Below are positions 9,161 to 17,898 of a DNA stretch of 64,000 nt, in pieces (within the stretch, counting starts at the first letter, position 1; the number at the start of each line of letters is the position of its first letter). A model generated the notes under the pieces. That model made no database searches. It was not told the origin of the DNA and worked only from the letters and a program-made list of their open reading frames with translations. The position numbers were made by a program, and so were the translations under genes. The stretch is from Streptomyces anulatus (GTDB lineage: Bacteria; Actinomycetota; Actinomycetes; Streptomycetales; Streptomycetaceae), in NCBI RefSeq assembly GCF_000721175.1, contig NZ_JOEZ01000007.1, positions 1-64,000 of the forward strand, given 5' to 3'.

Positions 9161-9754
9161 ATGGGTGCCGGATTCTTCTACTCGTACCACCTGGGCTGGA
9201 CCCGGCTGGACGCCCGGACGCTGCTGGGCGACCTGGAGGCCGAAGGGCTCCGCCCGGCGCACCCGGTGACCGGCCGCGTGGTGCTCGTCAGCCTCGACTC
9301 CCCCTCCCTGGGGGCCCGTTCTCCGGTCACCCGCGAGCAGTTGCTGTCCATCGCCGGCCTCCAGCGGCTGCACGAGGTCGGATTCCGGTTGTGGACCGAC
9401 GATGGCCTCGACCTCCTGGTGCGCATCCGGCGGGCCCGGACCGGTGTCGTCGCCGTCGAGTTCTCCGTCGGGGAGCTGCCCGAGCCGGAGCGGGAGCGCG
9501 CGGTGAGCGCCATCCGGCGGACCGTGGGACGGGCCTCCGTGCTGTGCATCGGCTTCGTCGTCGACCGGGGCGGTGCGACGGCCGCCACCGACTGGGACGG
9601 CGTCGTCATCGAGGGCGCGGCGCACCTCGACGCCTGGCCGGACACCGTCGCCGTACGGGACGAGACGGCGGCCCGGCACCCGCAGTTGGCGGTCATGGAC
9701 GCGGTGGAGATGTCGCCGTGGAAGGTCTTCGGGAACGAGGTGCTCGGCGTCTGA
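9161..9754 (+). CDS. Conserved hypothetical protein
   Basis: This 197-residue soluble protein starts MGAGFFYSYHLGWTRLDARTLLGDLEAEG and ends NEVLGV, with no signal peptide or transmembrane helix. Codon use is typical of the chromosome. ATG 9161 is the best start by codon bias; the frame is open to 9011 but that extension is low-complexity and overlaps the divergent promoter region. I do not recognise a domain. The alternation of beta-type (VLVSLDSPSL, GVVAVEFSVGELP, SVLCIGFVVDRGG) and helical segments suggests an alpha/beta fold. It stands alone; the next gene starts 76 bp downstream on the same strand. Confidence 0.6.
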   Translation: MGAGFFYSYHLGWTRLDARTLLGDLEAEGLRPAHPVTGRVVLVSLDSPSLGARSPVTREQLLSIAGLQRLHEVGFRLWTDDGLDLLVRIRRARTGVVAVEFSVGELPEPERERAVSAIRRTVGRASVLCIGFVVDRGGATAATDWDGVVIEGAAHLDAWPDTVAVRDETAARHPQLAVMDAVEMSPWKVFGNEVLGV

Positions 9755-9830
9755 GCCGAGCCACCCGGCCGGGACGGGCCCCGGCTGCCCGTGGCGGGGA
9801 GAGCCCACCGCCGACGTCATAATCGGCCGT

Positions 9831-11030
9831 ATGTCCGATCACCAGCTCCGCACCCGGACGGCCGCCGGTCCGGCCCCGGGCCCCCGCGATCCAGGGTCCC
9901 GTGCCGCCGCCGCGTTCCGGGCCGCCGTGCCCGCGCTCGCGGTCTACGCCGCCGTGCGGGCCCTGGGGCTCCTGGGCTTCTGGGCAGCCGCGGCGGCCGC
10001 CGGGAAAGACCCCCTGGGGCCGCTCAGCGGACGCTGGGACTCCGTCTGGTACCAGCGCATCGCCGAGAACGGCTACCGCTACACCGTCACCCTCCCGGAC
10101 GGCTCCGTCCACTCCGACCTGGCGTTCTTCCCTCTCCTCCCGGCTCTGGAACGCGCCATCTCCGCCGTGACCCCGCTCACCCTCGGCGGCGCCGGCCTCC
10201 TGGTCGCCTGGACGGCCGGGCTGCTCGCCGCCTGGGGCATCTACGCGGTCGGCGCCCATCTGCACGCTCGGCGTACGGGCGTGGTGCTGGCCGCGCTCTG
10301 GGGTGTCCACCCGACGGCGTTCGTCCAGTCGATGGCCTACACCGAGACCCTGTTCACCGCGCTCGCCGCCTGGGCGCTGTACGCCGTCCTCAAGGGCCGC
10401 TGGATCGTCGCGGGCGCGTTGTCCGTCCTGGCGGGGCTCACCCGGCCCACGGCGGCGGCGCTCATCGCGGCCCTGGCGGTCACCGCCGCCGTCACCCTCG
10501 TACGGGAGTACCGCGCCGGCGACCGCATCGGTCCGGTCCTCCGCCGCAACGTCCGGATGATCGCGGGCGTGGCACTCGCACCGCTGGGCTGGCTGGCGTA
10601 CGTGGTGTTCGTGGCGGTACGCGAAGGCAGCCCGTTCGCCTACTTCGACGTCCAGGCGCAGTGGGGCAACGACATCGACGGCGGTCGCGCGCTCGGCGCC
10701 TTCATCGCCGGCCTCCCGTGGCCCGCCGCCCTCGGCCTGTGCGCGGCGCTCGGGCTGCTCGGGTGGCTGGTGGTCCTCTGCGTACGGCAGCGGCAGCCGC
10801 TCCCCGTCCTCGTCTACGCCATCACGATCGTCGTCATCTCGCTGATCGGCGCCGGATACTTCGGCTCCCGGCCGCGCCTGATGATGCCCGCGTTCCCGCT
10901 GCTGCTCCCGCCCGCCGTGGCCCTGCTGCGGCTGCGCACCACGGGGCGCACGGCCGCCGTGCTCGCCGTCCTCGCCTGCGCGTCCGCCGGTTACGGGGCC
11001 TGGACCCTCCTCGGCGCGGGCCCGCCGTAG
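9831..11030 (+). CDS. Integral membrane glycosyltransferase-like protein (PIG-V/mannosyltransferase-like)
   Basis: This protein has 399 residues. A Pro/Arg-rich cytoplasmic N-terminus is followed by about nine to ten hydrophobic helices. The first extracytoplasmic loop carries RWDSVWYQRIAENGYRY, the W-D-xx-W/Y-xx-I-A-xx-GY signature of PIG-V/GPI-mannosyltransferase-like GT-C proteins, with a presumed catalytic Asp. It ends with a helix-loop of SRPRLMMPAFPLLLPPAVALLRL. GT-C enzymes move sugars from polyprenyl-phosphate donors to extracellular acceptors; actinobacterial homologues are mostly uncharacterised. ATG 9831 is the natural start. No partner genes lie beside it: a DUF192 gene converges from the other side 31 bp downstream. 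Confidence 0.75.
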   Translation: MSDHQLRTRTAAGPAPGPRDPGSRAAAAFRAAVPALAVYAAVRALGLLGFWAAAAAAGKDPLGPLSGRWDSVWYQRIAENGYRYTVTLPDGSVHSDLAFFPLLPALERAISAVTPLTLGGAGLLVAWTAGLLAAWGIYAVGAHLHARRTGVVLAALWGVHPTAFVQSMAYTETLFTALAAWALYAVLKGRWIVAGALSVLAGLTRPTAAALIAALAVTAAVTLVREYRAGDRIGPVLRRNVRMIAGVALAPLGWLAYVVFVAVREGSPFAYFDVQAQWGNDIDGGRALGAFIAGLPWPAALGLCAALGLLGWLVVLCVRQRQPLPVLVYAITIVVISLIGAGYFGSRPRLMMPAFPLLLPPAVALLRLRTTGRTAAVLAVLACASAGYGAWTLLGAGPP

Positions 11031-11060
11031 GGCCGCGCCACGTTTGGTCGCGGGCGCGCG

Positions 11061-11561
11061 CTAAGCCCCGGGGGCGCCGGAAGCCCCGGAAGTGCCGGAA
11101 GCCTCGGGGGCCCCGGGACCGCCGGGGGCCCCGGGAGCCCCCGGAGCCCCCGACGCCTCAGCCGTGGAGGCCGTCGCCCGCAGCTCCACCCGTACGCCCG
11201 GCCGCACCCCCCACCGCCCCATCGCTCCGGCCTCCGCCTCGACCACGTGCCGGGCCCGCAATCGGGGCAGCCCGAGGCGGCCGGGCTTCATCGTGCGAAC
11301 CGCCAGGACCCTGAACTTCCGGTCCAGGTACGCCACATCGATGGCGAACCGCATCCGGAAGGTGTGCACACTCCCGCACGGGGTGAGCATCAGCGCCCCC
11401 TCGATCCCGTCCCGCCCGAGCAGCCCCCGGGTACGCGCCCGGTACGAGGCCGCGATCCGCAGCGGCACCTCCCGGACCCCGGCCCCGATCCCGGCCCCTT
11501 CCGCGGCCCCGGAGTCCGTGCCGACCGTGAGCGTCCCGTCGCCATCGCGCCATGTCCTCAT
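11061..11561 (-). CDS. DUF192 family protein with low-complexity tail
   Basis: This protein has about 166 residues from ATG 11561; GTG 11567 two codons upstream is possible. The core (residues ~30-130) reads VPLRIAASYRARTRGLLGRDGIEGALMLTPCGSVHTFRMRFAIDVAYLDRKFRVLAV, the DUF192 pattern of an R-G-L-L/M-x-R motif and an H-T-F-x-M-x-F-x-I-D motif. The biochemical role of the family is unknown. The last ~35 residues are a Gly/Ala/Pro/Ser repeat (GAPGAPGAPGG...) encoded by a near-tandem gccccgggg/gcccccgga run that may be slippage-prone. It lies close to the prepilin peptidase gene, which diverges from it. Confidence 0.8.
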   Translation of the reverse strand: MRTWRDGDGTLTVGTDSGAAEGAGIGAGVREVPLRIAASYRARTRGLLGRDGIEGALMLTPCGSVHTFRMRFAIDVAYLDRKFRVLAVRTMKPGRLGLPRLRARHVVEAEAGAMGRWGVRPGVRVELRATASTAEASGAPGAPGAPGGPGAPEASGTSGASGAPGA

Positions 11562-11686
11562 GGGCACCGACCGTAGCCCCGGCCGGGCGTCCGTGGTTCC
11601 CGAACGCCGACGCCTGGGCCCCGAACGGCCATTCCTGGGCCCCCGGACCCAAGCCCCCTGCTCCCGCGGCCCATTAGGGTCGTCCC

Positions 11687-12586
11687 GTGGACGCCGCGCT
11701 GCTCGCCCTCGCCGCGGTCTGGGGTGCCGTCACCGGACTGCTGATCCCACGCGCCGCCTACCGGTTCGCCGTCGAGCCGGAGGAGCCCTGGCGTACGGCG
11801 TGCCCCGCGGGCCACCCGCTCACCGGCCCGGGCCGCGGCTGGCTCGGCCCGGCCCGGTGCGCGCCCTGCGCCGCCCCCGGAACCTCCGCCTCCGGGGTCG
11901 ACACCGCCCCCGGAACCTCCGCCTCCGGGGTTGACGCCGCCCCCGGAACCTCCGCCTCCAGCCCGTCCGCCTCCGGGACACCCGACCACCGCCCGCCCGC
12001 CATCGGAACTCCCGACCCCGGAACTTCCGCCTCCGGCCCGTCCGCCTACGCCCCGGGTGTCCTCGCCCCCCTGGTCACCGTGGTCGCCTGTGTCGTGCTC
12101 GCCGCCGCCACCGGGGCCAGGCCCGAGCTCATCGGGTGGCTGGCGCTGGCCCCCGTCGCTGTGCTCCTCGCCGTCGTCGACCGGCGGGTCCACCGGCTGC
12201 CCGACCCGCTGACCCTGCCCCTTGCGGGCGCGGCCGTCCTGCTGCTCGGCGGTGCCGCTCTGCTTCCCGGGCACGCCGGATCCTGGACCTCCGGCCTGCT
12301 GGGCGGTCTGGCCCTCGGCGGCTTCTACTTCCTGCTCTTCCTGATCAACCCGAACGGCATGGGCTTCGGCGATGTGAAACTCGCCCTCGCCCTGGGCGTC
12401 GCCCTCGGCTGGTACGGCTGGGCGGTGCTGTTCCTGGGCGGGTTCGCCGGGTTCCTGTTCGGGGCGGCGTACGGACTCTCCCTGGTGCTGCTGCGCCGGG
12501 CGGGGCGCAGGACCGGCATTCCGTTCGGCCCGTTCATGATCGCCGGAGCGCTGGCCGGCCTGCTGCTGGGGGCCCTGGCCGTGTGA
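11687..12586 (+). CDS. Prepilin peptidase (A24 family)
   Basis: This polytopic aspartic protease has 299 residues from GTG 11687. The two catalytic Asp motifs are present: VVDRRVHRLPDPLTLPL and GMGFGDVKLALALG (GxGDVKL), followed by PFGPFMIAGALAG at the end. Cytoplasmic Cys residues (CPAGHPL...ARCAPC) near residues 38-66 echo the zinc-binding loop of longer PilD enzymes. Just after it lies a low-complexity insert with the unit APGTSASGVD repeated about three times (DNA 11872-11960). The enzyme cleaves type IV or Flp-type prepilin signals at the inner membrane. No pilin operon is in the window, but the pilin-like segment of the 6838-8859 protein is a possible substrate. Confidence 0.85.
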   Translation: MDAALLALAAVWGAVTGLLIPRAAYRFAVEPEEPWRTACPAGHPLTGPGRGWLGPARCAPCAAPGTSASGVDTAPGTSASGVDAAPGTSASSPSASGTPDHRPPAIGTPDPGTSASGPSAYAPGVLAPLVTVVACVVLAAATGARPELIGWLALAPVAVLLAVVDRRVHRLPDPLTLPLAGAAVLLLGGAALLPGHAGSWTSGLLGGLALGGFYFLLFLINPNGMGFGDVKLALALGVALGWYGWAVLFLGGFAGFLFGAAYGLSLVLLRRAGRRTGIPFGPFMIAGALAGLLLGALAV

Positions 12587-12687
12587 GGACGCGGGACCCG
12601 CGCGCGGCCTCCCGCGCGCCCCGTACCCGCCCGGAGTCCCACCGGAATCCGTTCGCGTCCCCCGGGCCCGCCTGACACGATTCCCGC

Positions 12688-13512
12688 ATGTCCGGACCTT
12701 CCTCTCCCGCCCCCTTCGCCCTCCCCTCCGACGCCTTCGCCTCCTCGGCCTCCCGCGACCGGTTCGAGGCTCTCGTCGCCGAGGCCGACGCCGTCTCCGT
12801 GGACGGATGGGACTTCTCCTGGCTCGACGGCCGGGCCACCGAGGAGCGCCCCTCCTGGGGGTACGCCAGCGCGATGGCCGACCGGCTCGGCCGGGCCCGT
12901 GCCGCGCTCGACCTCCAGACCGGCGGCGGCGAGGTGCTGGCATCCGCGCCGAAGCTTCCGCCGGTCACCGTGGCCACGGAGGCCTGGCCGCCGAACATCG
13001 CCCGCGCCACCGCCCTGCTGCACCCGCTCGGGGCGGTCGTCGTCGCCGACGAGGACGAACCGCCACTGCCCTTCGGGGACGCCGCATTCGACCTCGTGGT
13101 CAGCCGCCATCCGGTCACCACGTGGTGGGAGGAGATCGCGCGCGTCCTGACCCCCGGCGGCACGTACTTCTCCCAGCAGGTCGGCCCCGCCAGCGTCTTC
13201 GAAATCGTCGAGTACTTCCTCGGCCCCCAGCCGCCCGAGGTCCGCCGCGGCCGGCACCCCGAGGACGCGCGGGCCGCCGCGACGGCGGCCGGTCTCGACG
13301 TGGTGGATCTGCGCTCCGAGACCCTGCGCACGGAGTTCCACGACATCGGCGCGGTGGTCTACTTCCTGCGCAAGGTGATCTGGATGGTGCCCGGATTCAC
13401 CGTCGAGCAGTACCTTCCCCAACTGGCCGCGCTGCACCGGCGGATCGAGACGGAAGGGCCGTTCCCCGCCCGCACCGCCCGCTTCCTCGTCGAGGCCCGA
13501 AAGCCCCGATGA
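12688..13512 (+). CDS. Class I SAM-dependent methyltransferase
   Basis: This cytosolic protein has 274 residues. The Rossmann core is recognisable: LDLQTGGGEVLA (motif I, a D-xxTGGGE variant), VTVATEAWPPNI (motif II acidic residue), LPFGDAAFDLVVSRHPVTTWWEEIARVLTPGGTYFSQQVG (motifs III to post-III). The L-D-x-x-x-G-G-G-E variant is common in actinobacterial small-molecule methyltransferases. ATG 12688 begins 101 bp after the prepilin peptidase stop. The substrate is unknown. It stands alone and its codon use is normal. Confidence 0.85.
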   Translation: MSGPSSPAPFALPSDAFASSASRDRFEALVAEADAVSVDGWDFSWLDGRATEERPSWGYASAMADRLGRARAALDLQTGGGEVLASAPKLPPVTVATEAWPPNIARATALLHPLGAVVVADEDEPPLPFGDAAFDLVVSRHPVTTWWEEIARVLTPGGTYFSQQVGPASVFEIVEYFLGPQPPEVRRGRHPEDARAAATAAGLDVVDLRSETLRTEFHDIGAVVYFLRKVIWMVPGFTVEQYLPQLAALHRRIETEGPFPARTARFLVEARKPR

Positions 13513-13649
13513 CGGTGGCCGGATCCCGTCGCACCGGTCAACCCGCCTATCCCGTACGCCAGTTCAGCATCGTCCCGGAGGCAACGGGATCGGGCGGGCG
13601 GCCGTCCTACTCGTCGTGAGGCACGCACAGTGAAGGAGTGGGAGCCGTC

Positions 13650-14096
13650 ATGACCGTGGAGAGGGAAGACTGTGCGGGGCCGGCCAGGCGCGCGCGGCAC
13701 GGCAACGCCGACTGGCTCACGGGTGCCAGGATCACCGCCGTACTCGGGGTCTACTACCGGCCCGAGGGCCGGGCGGGCGAGCCGGAGGCCGTCGAGTTCG
13801 TCCTCGCGGGGGACCAGTCCGTCCTGCTGACCTGTGCCTCCGACCGGACGCTGCGCGTCACCCCGGGCACCTGGCCCCGGCTGCCCGACTGGTGCGTACC
13901 GGCGACCCGGTGGCAGCACGCCCCGCCCGCCCTCCTGCCGCCGGTGCCGTACGGGGGAGCGTGGACGGTCGTGGGCACCCAGGAGCTCAGGGACGCCGGC
14001 GGGGAGGTGCTCCAGGCCGTCATCCGGTGCGAGGAAGGGGACTTCGTGGTGGTCGCCGGGGACACGGTGACGGTCCGATTCGACCCCCGCTCCTGA
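13650..14096 (+). CDS. Small conserved hypothetical protein
   Basis: This protein has 148 residues from ATG 13650, preceded by GGGAG at 13640-13644; a GTG at 13638 in frame is less likely. It is soluble and Trp/Pro-rich in the middle (RLPDWCVPATRWQHAPPALLPPVPYGGAW), with beta-rich ends. No recognised domain and no operon partner. The stop is followed by the tandem repeat tract 14118-14270. Confidence 0.6.
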   Translation: MTVEREDCAGPARRARHGNADWLTGARITAVLGVYYRPEGRAGEPEAVEFVLAGDQSVLLTCASDRTLRVTPGTWPRLPDWCVPATRWQHAPPALLPPVPYGGAWTVVGTQELRDAGGEVLQAVIRCEEGDFVVVAGDTVTVRFDPRS

Positions 14097-14117
14097 CCCG
14101 CACGCCCCACCACGACC

Positions 14118-14270
14118 TACGCCCGGCCCGTACGCCCGACCCCCAGCCGTACGCCCGACCCTCCCAGCCGTACGCCCAGCCCCCGGCCGTACGCGCAAGC
14201 CCCGGCCCGTACGCCCGCCCTCCGGCCCGTACGCCCGCCCCCCGGCCCGTACGCGCAAGCCCGCTCCACC
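14118..14270. repeat. Degenerate tandem repeats with core CCGTACGCCCG
   Basis: About nine imperfect units carrying cgtacgcccg or cgtacgcgca at 12-20 bp intervals fill the spacer between the small protein gene and the convergent winged-helix gene. The unit contains the palindrome GTAC. It appears to be a local expansion, with no evidence for function. Confidence 0.75.
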
Positions 14271-14283
14271 CGCACACCCCGCC

Positions 14284-15477
14284 CTACGCGTGCGGTCCCA
14301 CCGTCACCGGGCCGACCGTCAGTTCCGCCGTCCCCTCCATGACCGCGGCGACCCGCTCCACCTGCTCCTCCAGGGCCCGCAGCCCGGCCGCGGGCAGGGG
14401 CTCCAGCGGTTCCACCGTCACCGCGATCCGGCGGCCCGAGCGGCGCTGGTGCCAGACACCGGCCACCGTGCCGTCCACCAGCAGCACCGGGAAGTTCCCC
14501 GCCTGACCGCCCGCGAGGGCCCGCTCGTACGCCGCCCCCGGGAACAGCTTCTCGCGGGGCTGGGAGGCGATGGTGAACGCGTCGAAGTACGGGAGCAGGC
14601 GCACGCCCCGCACCGGCTCGTCCGGGAAGACCGTGTCGCCCGCCACCACCCACGCCGTCCCCTCATCCGCGAACGTCACCTTCTCGATCGCCCCCGACGC
14701 GGCCAGCGCGGCGAACCGCTCGGCCACCCAGGGCCTCGGCGCGGCGAGCCACCGGGCGAAGTGCGCGGGGGTGGCCGGCCCGTACGCGTACAGGTACCGC
14801 TCGATCAGGGCCGGCAGTGCCCCGGGGCCGGGCAGCGGGGTACACGCGGGGTTGGTGTACGTCGCCTTCCGGCCCCGGTTCGGGGCGTAGGCGAGGGCGC
14901 CCCGGTGGCCCGCCAGGTGCAGGACCTGCCGCCAGCGCGGCCACATCCCCTGGAACCCCGGCATCACCAGGTCCCCGGCCCACGGCCCGGTCCGTGCGAC
15001 GACCTCCTCGGAGAGCTCGTCGATCGTGAGCTCCGCCCCGGTCAGCGCCGCCGCGATGGCCGCGACGACCTCCTCCACCTGCTCCGGGGTCATCCGGGCG
15101 TCCTTGGAGAACGGGTACGTGCCGGCCGGTACGGCGGACAGGGCCCCGGTCCACAGGGGCAGGTCCGCCGCGGGCAGCAGGTGGACCGTGCCGCGCGGCC
15201 CGAACGTCTTGACCAGGGTCCGGTCGGTCCACAGGGCCGTCACGACGTCCGTGCGGGTCAGCCCGTCCCCGCGCAGCCCCACGGACAGCTCGGCCGCCGA
15301 CAGCACCTGGGCGTGCGCGCCGAGCATCGCGGCCACCGCTCCGCCGGGCGAGGTGAAGGGCGACGCGGTGCCGGCGGCGTCCGGGTGGAGACGCTGGCGG
15401 GCCAGCCGTCGGGCGTTCGCCCCGGCCCAGGTCACTGTCGCGGTCGAGGCCGAGGTCGCACGGGAACGTGTCGTCAT
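14284..15477 (-). CDS. Winged helix DNA-binding domain-containing protein (HTH_42/YcaQ-like)
   Basis: This protein has 397 residues from ATG 15477, where MTTRSRATSASTATVTWAGANARRLARQRL begins; the frame extends upstream without support. It follows the actinobacterial winged-helix (PF06224, AlkZ/YcaQ superfamily) pattern: an N-terminal ARRLARQRLHP segment, GLTRTDVVTALWTDRTLVKTFGPRGTVHLLPAADLPLW, and a C-terminal VRLLPYFDAFTIASQPREKLFP. Members of the superfamily include AlkZ-type DNA glycosylases that open interstrand crosslinks. This shorter branch is uncharacterised, so a repair role is only a family-level possibility. It is monocistronic. Confidence 0.75.
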   Translation of the reverse strand: MTTRSRATSASTATVTWAGANARRLARQRLHPDAAGTASPFTSPGGAVAAMLGAHAQVLSAAELSVGLRGDGLTRTDVVTALWTDRTLVKTFGPRGTVHLLPAADLPLWTGALSAVPAGTYPFSKDARMTPEQVEEVVAAIAAALTGAELTIDELSEEVVARTGPWAGDLVMPGFQGMWPRWRQVLHLAGHRGALAYAPNRGRKATYTNPACTPLPGPGALPALIERYLYAYGPATPAHFARWLAAPRPWVAERFAALAASGAIEKVTFADEGTAWVVAGDTVFPDEPVRGVRLLPYFDAFTIASQPREKLFPGAAYERALAGGQAGNFPVLLVDGTVAGVWHQRRSGRRIAVTVEPLEPLPAAGLRALEEQVERVAAVMEGTAELTVGPVTVGPHA

Positions 15478-15664
15478 GCCTCGAAACCTAGAGCCCTCAA
15501 CGGTCAGGTTCCGTCCTCTACCGCACCGCGGCGGCGTCAAGGCGACGGCGCCCGACGACCCCTCGATACGGGGGCCGATATCGGGGCCGATACAAGGGTC
15601 GATACCGGGCGTCCCTCGGGCGTCCGCCCTGCCCGGAACGCAGTCCGGCGCATCCGGAGAGTAA

Positions 15665-15768
15665 TGGTGGAGTGGCGCGGCACGCGACAGCACTTACGAA
15701 GGGTTATGGTGGAAACCCCCCCTCGGGCCGGTCCGTATCCCCCCCCACGGACCGGCCCGTTTTTTGTG
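15665..15768 (+). ncRNA. 6C-like small RNA
   Basis: This intergenic segment contains two C-runs of seven and eight (ggaaaccccccctcg and gtatccccccccacg). The second sits in the loop of a 12-bp stem, GGGCCGGTCCGT/ACGGACCGGCCC, followed directly by six Ts. Two loops of at least six cytosines, the second in an intrinsic terminator, is the definition of the actinobacterial 6C RNA. The first stem is less clear by eye. Neither strand has a protein-coding signal here. The 5' end is a guess. Confidence 0.6.
15725..15768 (+). terminator. Strong intrinsic terminator
   Basis: A perfect 12-bp stem closes a C-rich loop and is followed by tttttt, which is rare in this GC-rich sequence. It ends the 6C-like transcript and could also shield the convergent aldo/keto reductase gene. 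Confidence 0.85.
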
Positions 15769-15842
15769 GGCCGGGGCGGGCGCCGGCCTCCGTGCCCCCG
15801 CGGCCTCCGTTCTTCCTCCAGTGGAAGCCCTGTCGAGCGACG

Positions 15843-16892
15843 TCAGCTGCGACCGGCCCAGATGTTCGTGCCCGCCGTGTCCACCGCGAAGGCGTCGATC
15901 GCCTCTCGCTCCTCGGCGGTCAGCGCCGGACCCGCGAGGGCCGCCACGTTCTCCTCCAGCTGCTTCACGCTCGACGCGCCGATCAGCGCCGAGGTCATCC
16001 GGCTGTCGCGCAGCACCCACGCGATGGCGAGCTGGGCGAGCGACTGGCCGCGGCCCCGCGCGATGTCGTTGAGCCCGTTGAGCCGGCGGACCACCTCGTC
16101 GGAGAGCAGACCGGGGTCGAGGGACTTGCCCTGGGTGGCGCGCGAGCCCTCCGGGATGCCCTTCAGGTACTTGTCCGTGAGCAGGCCCTGCGCGAGCGGC
16201 ACGAAGGAGATGCAGCCCATCCCGGCCGCCTCCAGGGTGTCGAGCAGCCCGTCGTCCTCGATCCAGCGGTTGATCATGGAGTAGGACGGCTGGTGGATCA
16301 GCGCCGGCACACCCATCTCCTTGAGCAGCCCGGCCGCCTCGGCGGTCTGCTCCGCGTTGTACGAGGAGACACCCACGTACAGCGCCTTGCCCTGCTGGAC
16401 GGCGGACGCCAGGGCGCCCATCGTCTCCTCCAGCGGAGTGTGCGGGTCGAAGCGGTGGGAGTAGAAGACGTCGACGTAATCGAGGCCCATCCGCTTCAGG
16501 GAGGCGTCGAGCGAGGACAGCAGGTACTTCCGCGAGCCCCACTCGCCGTACGGGCCGGGGTGCATCAGATACCCGGCCTTGGTGGAAATGATCAGTTCGT
16601 CACGGTATGGGGCGAAGTCCTGGGCGAAGAGCCTGCCGAAGTTCAGCTCGGCCGAACCGGGCGGCGGACCGTAGTTGTTGGCCAGGTCGAAGTGGGTGAC
16701 CCCGAGGTCGAAGGCGCGGCGCAGGATCGCCCGCTGGGAGTCCAGGGCCCGGTCGTCGCCGAAGTTGTGCCACAGGCCCAGCGAGAGGGCGGGCAGCTTG
16801 AGGCCGCTGTGCCCGGTCCTGCGGTACTCCATGGAGTCGTAGCGCGAACCGGCGGCGCGGTAGTACAGGTCGGGGGAGAGGTGATCAGTCAC
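15843..16892 (-). CDS. Aldo/keto reductase (YghZ/MgrA-like)
   Basis: This NAD(P)H-dependent oxidoreductase has 349 residues. It carries DLGVTHFDLANNYGPPPGSAELNFGRLF (catalytic D and Y of the AKR barrel), LISTKAGYLMHPGPYGEWGSRKYLLSSLDASLKRMGLDYVDVFYSHRFDP (catalytic K and H), and the C-terminal cofactor loop RDSRMTSALIGASSVKQLEENV. The N-terminal YRRTGHSGLKLPALSLGLW and the Y-G-E-W-G-S-R-K-Y insert are typical of L-glyceraldehyde-3-phosphate reductase (YghZ)-type AKRs, which detoxify aldehydes such as methylglyoxal. ATG 16892 starts the gene. The cis-prenyltransferase gene diverges from it. Confidence 0.9.
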   Translation of the reverse strand: MTDHLSPDLYYRAAGSRYDSMEYRRTGHSGLKLPALSLGLWHNFGDDRALDSQRAILRRAFDLGVTHFDLANNYGPPPGSAELNFGRLFAQDFAPYRDELIISTKAGYLMHPGPYGEWGSRKYLLSSLDASLKRMGLDYVDVFYSHRFDPHTPLEETMGALASAVQQGKALYVGVSSYNAEQTAEAAGLLKEMGVPALIHQPSYSMINRWIEDDGLLDTLEAAGMGCISFVPLAQGLLTDKYLKGIPEGSRATQGKSLDPGLLSDEVVRRLNGLNDIARGRGQSLAQLAIAWVLRDSRMTSALIGASSVKQLEENVAALAGPALTAEEREAIDAFAVDTAGTNIWAGRS

Positions 16893-17111
16893 GTTTCATT
16901 CCTTATCACGGAGTTGTGACAGACCGGGTTGGGCCCCTGAGACCCGGTCGCAGTAATGTGGCGGCTTCGGGGAATGCCGATGTGCGGCGCGGCGAAGGCC
17001 CGCGCGGGTCCATGCGGACCGCGCAGCGCTCCCCCGCGGGGGCGGACCCCGGACCCCCGGCGACGGGGAGGGCGGGCCCCGGGCCCGTACGGAACCGAGA
17101 GGGTGAACTCA

Positions 17112-17873
17112 GTGAACTTCCGCGACCTGGTGTACAGGCTCTACGCGCGCCGGGTGGAAGGCCGCCTGGACCACGACCAGGTGCCGAAGCACATCGGGGT
17201 CATCCTCGACGGCAACCGCCGGTGGGCGAAGGCGTCCGGCGGCTCGGCGGTGCAGGGCCACCAGGCGGGCGCGGACAAGATCTCCGAGCTGCTCGGCTGG
17301 TGCAGCGAGACCGATGTCGAGGTCGTCACCCTCTGGATGCTCTCCACGGACAACTTCGACCGGCCCGAGCACGAGCTGAAGCCGCTCCTGGGCATCATCG
17401 AGAACACCGTACGCAACCTCGCCGCCGACGGGCGGTGGCGCGTTCACCACGTCGGCACCCTCGACCTGCTGCCCGCCGGGACCCAGACCGTGCTCAAGGA
17501 GGCCGAGCAGGCGACGTCCCATGTCGACGGGATAATCGTCAACGTCGCCGTGGGCTACGGCGGCCGCCAGGAGATCGCGGACGCGGTGCGCTCGCTGCTC
17601 CTGGAGCACTCGGAGAAGGGCACGAGCTTCGAGGAGCTCGCCGAGGTCGTCTCCACCGACCTGATCTCCGAGCACCTCTACACCCGGGGCCAGCCCGACC
17701 CCGACCTGGTGATCCGCACGAGCGGCGAGCAGCGGCTCTCGGGCTTCATGCTCTGGCAGAGCGCCCACTCGGAGTACTACTTCTGCGAGGTCTTCTGGCC
17801 GGCCTTCCGTAAGGTCGACTTCCTGCGGGCGCTGCGCGACTACGCCGCCCGCCACCGCCGCTACGGCGCCTGA
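17112..17873 (+). CDS. uppS: Isoprenyl transferase (cis-prenyltransferase, UppS family)
   Basis: This cytosolic/peripheral membrane protein has 253 residues. HIGVILDGNRRWAK carries the catalytic Asp and the DGNRRWA signature, and the C-terminal RTSGEQRLSGFMLWQSAHSEYYF is the second family motif. The enzyme condenses isopentenyl diphosphate units in cis to give polyprenyl diphosphates for cell-wall lipid carriers. GTG 17112 (VNFRDLVYRLYARR) is chosen because GAGAGG lies nine bases upstream; GTG 17103 would leave no spacing and the longer frame is low-complexity. Streptomycetes usually have two homologues, and which chain length this one makes cannot be told here. Confidence 0.9.
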   Translation: MNFRDLVYRLYARRVEGRLDHDQVPKHIGVILDGNRRWAKASGGSAVQGHQAGADKISELLGWCSETDVEVVTLWMLSTDNFDRPEHELKPLLGIIENTVRNLAADGRWRVHHVGTLDLLPAGTQTVLKEAEQATSHVDGIIVNVAVGYGGRQEIADAVRSLLLEHSEKGTSFEELAEVVSTDLISEHLYTRGQPDPDLVIRTSGEQRLSGFMLWQSAHSEYYFCEVFWPAFRKVDFLRALRDYAARHRRYGA

Positions 17874-17898
17874 ACCCTTCCCGTTCACTCCTCCCGCC

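Noticed and set aside
6034..9822. Very long open frame (over 1200 codons) on the plus strand
   Set aside because: It is an antisense shadow of the high-GC minus-strand genes 6157-8859; its composition is Arg/Ala-rich nonsense with no motifs and it crosses a promoter region.
14118..14270. CRISPR-like array
   Set aside because: Unit length and spacing are irregular and short, units are degenerate, there are no unique spacers of constant length and no cas genes.
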